This document shows, piece by piece, positions 9,821 to 12,474 of a stretch of 12,474 nucleotides of DNA. The notes below the pieces were generated by a model, which worked only from the letters and a program-made list of their open reading frames with translations, was not told where the DNA came from and did not search any database. A program made the translations under genes and the position numbers. The stretch lies in the NCBI GenBank assembly GCA_028226535.1, contig JAOJEG010000019.1:1-12474 (forward strand), in the 5' to 3' direction. The stretch is from Candidatus Pelagibacter sp. (GTDB lineage: Bacteria; Pseudomonadota; Alphaproteobacteria; Pelagibacterales; Pelagibacteraceae). The first letter of the stretch is position 1. The number at the start of each line of letters is the position of its first letter.

Positions 9821-9825
9821 CCTCT
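9821..9825 (-). promoter_or_regulatory. Shine-Dalgarno site of recA
   Basis: AGAGG on the minus strand, 6 nt before the ATG at 9814. It is one of the few clear ribosome-binding sites in the window and supports the longer RecA start over Met17. Confidence 0.7.
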
Positions 9826-9860
9826 TTTTTTAATTTTTTTAACTCTCGAATCATTGAATA

Positions 9861-9888
9861 AATGTACACATTTTGTTCTCATTAGCAA
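9861..9888 (-). promoter_or_regulatory. Candidate recA promoter
   Basis: On the minus strand, TTGCTA (9888-9883) and TACATT (9866-9861) are 16 nt apart within the 107-nt spacer between tolC and recA. The TTGCTA hexamer is the same as in the candidate icd promoter. No alphaproteobacterial LexA box (GTTC-N7-GTTC) and no E. coli-type CTGT-N8-ACAG is seen, so SOS control is not evident. This is a tentative sequence match. Confidence 0.35.
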
Positions 9889-9921
9889 TATATTAATTTT
9901 GAGAGCTAAAAAAACAAATAA

Positions 9922-11214
9922 TTACTTAAGTTTTAGGTATTGGCTATTAAGAAGCCCAACTGCTTTTAACAAGTTGTATTGAGCCATAAGGTAATTTCTC
10001 TCTGAATTTACTTGAGATAATTGGGCGGAAAGTAGTAGAGAATTTGACTGGATTACATCAAGTGTTGTTCTTGATCCTCTCTCATATTCCGCAGCAATTC
10101 CCTCATTTGCTATTTGGGCTGCTCTTACTTGTACTTTTACAGAATTCAAAAAACTTTGTGAAGACTCTAAACTTGACCATGCACTTGCAACATTTGTTTC
10201 ATTAGTTCTAACTGCATGATCTAATAATAATCTTTTTCTGGTAGTTAAATTTGATTGTTTGTTAATTTTTGATTGTGTTTTTCCACCTGTAAAGAAAGGC
10301 CAACTCACAGTTGCCTTTAATACATCTTTTTCTCTTTGATCAATTGTAGAACTTAAATCATCTGAATAAGATCTCTCTAAAGATAAAGAAGCAGATGGTT
10401 TTAAATCTGACTGTGAAATAGCCACATCTTTTTCAGATTGTTCTAAATCAAATTTTGCAATTTTAATGTCTGGATTATTTTGTTTTGATAAATTAATTGC
10501 ATCACTTAAAGAATTTGGAATATTAACAATTGATTTTGAATTTTTCTTTAATTGATTAGGATCAGCTATTTTACCAATAATATTTTCATAAGTTAGTTTT
10601 GCAATTAATAAATCACTTTTTGCTTGAGTAAATTGAGCTTGAGCACCTGCCAGTGAAGATTCTGATTGTGCCAAATCAGTATTTGTAATTTGCCCACGAT
10701 CTCTTCGGATTTTATCATTTTCAACTTGTCTTCTTAACAGATTTAAATTCTTCCTATTTATATCTTGTTTTTCTCTAGCTAAGATTAAATTTGTATAAGC
10801 ATCAACTGCACTATGAAGAACATCTTGTTCTTTTTTAATCAATCTTGCTTTTGCTAAATCTAATGCTGTAATATTTTTTTCAAGAGTTAAATCTCTTCCA
10901 TAATCCAAGAGTGTTTGTTCCAATTTAATAGATGTTGTAAATGGATCTACGTCATTGATTGTTGCATCTCCTCCGCTTTGATTAGTAAGCTTATTTGTGT
11001 TCTCAATACTTTTTGATCCACTTAGGGTAATAGTAGGTTTGTAATCAGATTTTGAAATATTAATATCTTCTTCTGAAGCTTTAATATTTTCTCTTTCAGC
11101 ATTTAATTGAATATTGTTTTGATAAGTTTGATTTAAGGCATCATATAAAGTAACAGCAATTGCGTTACTAAAACTAAATACTGTAAGACTAACTACTAAT
11201 AATAATTTTTTCAT
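9922..11214 (-). CDS. tolC: TolC-family outer-membrane efflux/secretion channel protein
   Basis: TolC-family proteins are trimeric outer-membrane channels. Their long periplasmic helical barrel docks onto inner-membrane efflux pumps or type I secretion transporters. The 430-residue protein begins with a clear Sec signal peptide, MKKLLLVVSLTVFSFSNAIA, probably cleaved after residue 20. Two homologous outer-membrane efflux (OEP) repeats follow, about 22-215 and 225-425. Both are helical and rich in Gln, Ser, Asn, Ala and Lys, for example NLLRRQVENDKIRRDRGQIT with TDLAQSESSLAGAQAQ in the first half, and YERGSRTTLDVIQSNSLLLS with AQLSQVNSERNYLMAQYN in the second. The RGQIT/RGSRT turn and the following helix are typical of the family. 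Its ATG overlaps the stop of the kinase gene (ATGA), so the two are translationally coupled. No transporter or adaptor gene is adjacent, so the partner pump is unknown. The symbol reflects the family, not proven orthology. Confidence 0.9.
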   Translation of the reverse strand: MKKLLLVVSLTVFSFSNAIAVTLYDALNQTYQNNIQLNAERENIKASEEDINISKSDYKPTITLSGSKSIENTNKLTNQSGGDATINDVDPFTTSIKLEQTLLDYGRDLTLEKNITALDLAKARLIKKEQDVLHSAVDAYTNLILAREKQDINRKNLNLLRRQVENDKIRRDRGQITNTDLAQSESSLAGAQAQFTQAKSDLLIAKLTYENIIGKIADPNQLKKNSKSIVNIPNSLSDAINLSKQNNPDIKIAKFDLEQSEKDVAISQSDLKPSASLSLERSYSDDLSSTIDQREKDVLKATVSWPFFTGGKTQSKINKQSNLTTRKRLLLDHAVRTNETNVASAWSSLESSQSFLNSVKVQVRAAQIANEGIAAEYERGSRTTLDVIQSNSLLLSAQLSQVNSERNYLMAQYNLLKAVGLLNSQYLKLK

Positions 11215-12140
11215 TTTGTCTTATATACCGCAGATTTAATTTGATGGTTACTATTTAAATTTAAAACAATTGACGCGTATTTAGGCATTTTTTTGAACAT
11301 ATTTTCTGTAATTCTTTGATAAGTTTGCATAAAATTGATCACATCTCCTTTGCTCATTATTTTATGACTAGAAGACTTTTTAGTCTTAATCCAAAGTTTA
11401 TGCTCTTGTTTTAATCTCCATTTTTGAAGCAAACTAAAATTCTTAGCCTTTAAGTAAATCATACAATTAAGTTCAGAATATAGTTTCTTATATTTGGTCT
11501 TTAGTTGCTGATTAACATATTTTCTCCAAATTAACTTTTGATCATTTACTTTTTCTAGTGAATTAATTGATTTTTTAAGAGTTTTATTGTCCTCTGCTTT
11601 CGCTCCAACACACCATCCTTCAAATATTATCACATCTGGTTTTTCTTTTATTTTGTACCAATGTTTTTTGGGGAACCTATCATCGACTGCTTTATTAAAA
11701 TTTGGTAAATCAATTTTTTTAAAGTTCTTACTTTTTGTTTTTTTAAAAAAATCCAACATCATTTGCATATCATGAGTTCCAGGTACCCCTCTTGTTGCTA
11801 ACATTGGATGAACTTTCTTTGATAAATTTAATCTTTCTTTTCGAGTTTTATAAAAATCATCTATTGAAATTTTAAATACTTTTAATTTGAAATACTTTTC
11901 TAATATAATTTTTATAATTGAACTGATAGTTGTTTTACCTGTTCCCTGGCCACCCGCTAAACCAACAAAGTAGGGTTTTTTATTATTAGCTTTTTTTGCA
12001 ATCCAAAAACACATTGGAATTAAAAAAGACTTTAGCATCCCATCTTTATTACCAAACTTTTCGGTAGAGGTTTCTTGTGATTTAATAAATTTAAAACAAT
12101 CTTTTTTAACTTTACTAAAACACTCTTCGGTAACTTTCAT
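11211..12140 (-). CDS. P-loop kinase resembling D-glycerate 3-kinase
   Basis: A 309-residue P-loop kinase whose motifs match the plant-type D-glycerate 3-kinase / yeast Tda10 group. Walker A is GGQGTGKT (63-70) after YFVGLA. Further motifs are ISIDDFYKTR (91-100), HPMLATRGVPGTHD (111-124), a DLPNFNKAVDDRFP segment (144-157) and DVIIFEGWCVGA (169-180), which contains the Walker B-like strand and the FEGW motif. The RG-PGTHD and FEGW signatures set this group apart from uridine and pantothenate kinases. If the substrate is glycerate, the product would be 3-phosphoglycerate, feeding glycolate/glyoxylate carbon into central metabolism. The substrate is inferred from the family only. The C-terminal third is Lys-rich and less conserved. 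It starts 8 nt after the GFA-domain gene and overlaps tolC by 4 nt (ATGA). No obvious Shine-Dalgarno sequence precedes it. Confidence 0.8.
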   Translation of the reverse strand: MKVTEECFSKVKKDCFKFIKSQETSTEKFGNKDGMLKSFLIPMCFWIAKKANNKKPYFVGLAGGQGTGKTTISSIIKIILEKYFKLKVFKISIDDFYKTRKERLNLSKKVHPMLATRGVPGTHDMQMMLDFFKKTKSKNFKKIDLPNFNKAVDDRFPKKHWYKIKEKPDVIIFEGWCVGAKAEDNKTLKKSINSLEKVNDQKLIWRKYVNQQLKTKYKKLYSELNCMIYLKAKNFSLLQKWRLKQEHKLWIKTKKSSSHKIMSKGDVINFMQTYQRITENMFKKMPKYASIVLNLNSNHQIKSAVYKTK

Positions 12141-12148
12141 TGAACTTA

Positions 12149-12474
12149 TTATTTTTTTTGATCCATTGGATGGTTTTGACCATCTATCAAAGTTATATCT
12201 TTTAAATCTGCAACATCAACTTCATCTACACAACCTAAATTAAATCCAGTCATTGCAGGATTACTTCTTGGGTTATGATGAGTGTAAATTCCACATTCAG
12301 AACAAAAATAATGATTAGCTATTTTAGTATGAAATTGATAAAGTTTTAATTTATCTTCTCCCTTAGTAATTTTAAAATCTTCATTTTTAACCATGCCCAT
12401 TGTTGCATTTTTTCTTTTACAGATAGAACAATTACATTTTACAATTTTTGCTAATTCGTTAATTGGAACACTAA
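12149..12474 (-). CDS. GFA/CENP-V domain zinc protein, N-terminus beyond the window
   Basis: The frame stays open from the TAA at 12151-12149 to the window end, giving at least 108 residues without the true start; the ATG at 12400 is internal. The visible part begins SVPINELAKIVKCNCSICKR, giving the zinc-binding CxCxxC (C-N-C-S-I-C), and continues with KNATMGMV. Later YFCSECGIYTHHNPRSNP supplies the CxxC pair. This is the pattern of the GFA/CENP-V fold (glutathione-dependent formaldehyde-activating enzyme family). Members bind zinc, and most have no proven substrate, so formaldehyde-glutathione chemistry is only one possibility. Zinc ligands of the extreme N-terminus are off the window. It lies 8 nt upstream of the kinase gene on the same strand and probably starts, or belongs to, that operon. 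Confidence 0.85.
   Translation of the reverse strand, partial: SVPINELAKIVKCNCSICKRKNATMGMVKNEDFKITKGEDKLKLYQFHTKIANHYFCSECGIYTHHNPRSNPAMTGFNLGCVDEVDVADLKDITLIDGQNHPMDQKK

Noticed and set aside
9861..9882. GAAC/TGTACA sequence upstream of recA as a LexA operator
   Set aside because: It contains a six-base palindrome, but the spacing fits neither known LexA consensus.
9890..9921. T-rich stretch after tolC as a terminator
   Set aside because: A run of seven Ts is present on the minus strand, but no convincing stem precedes it.
11587..11775. 62-codon plus-strand frame opposite the kinase gene
   Set aside because: It mirrors the conserved FEGW to RG-PGTHD part of the kinase; no supporting signals.

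Overview
The window looks like chromosomal DNA of a streamlined, very AT-rich marine alphaproteobacterium, most likely of the SAR11 (Pelagibacterales) clade. This rests on protein character (lysine/asparagine/isoleucine-rich), tiny or overlapping gene junctions, A/T-rich spacers and the mix of core genes. No database search was possible, so the clade assignment is inference.

Layout. (1) Positions 1-4614 are one minus-strand gene run, read in the order psd, pssA, a GT-A/GT8-like glycosyltransferase, rlmE, guaB (frameshifted), a small exported TPR protein, and guaA (first 35 codons only). All but one junction overlap or are within 3 nt. The run combines phosphatidylethanolamine synthesis, 23S rRNA methylation and the two committed steps of GMP synthesis. 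(2) A 76-bp divergent spacer (4615-4690) separates psd from icd on the plus strand; icd encodes a eukaryotic-type NADP isocitrate dehydrogenase. (3) icd ends tail-to-tail, with a 9-nt overlap, against alaS (minus). Upstream of alaS lies recA (minus), with a clear intrinsic terminator between them. (4) Behind recA, also minus, is a second operon: a GFA/CENP-V-domain zinc protein (cut by the window end), a glycerate-kinase-like P-loop kinase and a TolC-family outer-membrane protein. The last two are joined by an ATGA overlap.

Most of this is housekeeping sequence. I see no CRISPR array, tRNA, rRNA, IS element, phage gene or defence system. The strongest anomaly is guaB. Its reading frame is broken by what looks like a 7-nt loss at about 1408-1410, and the reconstructed protein (about 358 aa) lacks the usual two-CBS regulatory module. 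Second-tier points are the glycosyltransferase embedded between phospholipid genes and rlmE, the kinase-tolC pairing, and the exported TPR protein wedged between guaB and guaA. I did not find an evident undescribed multi-gene system.
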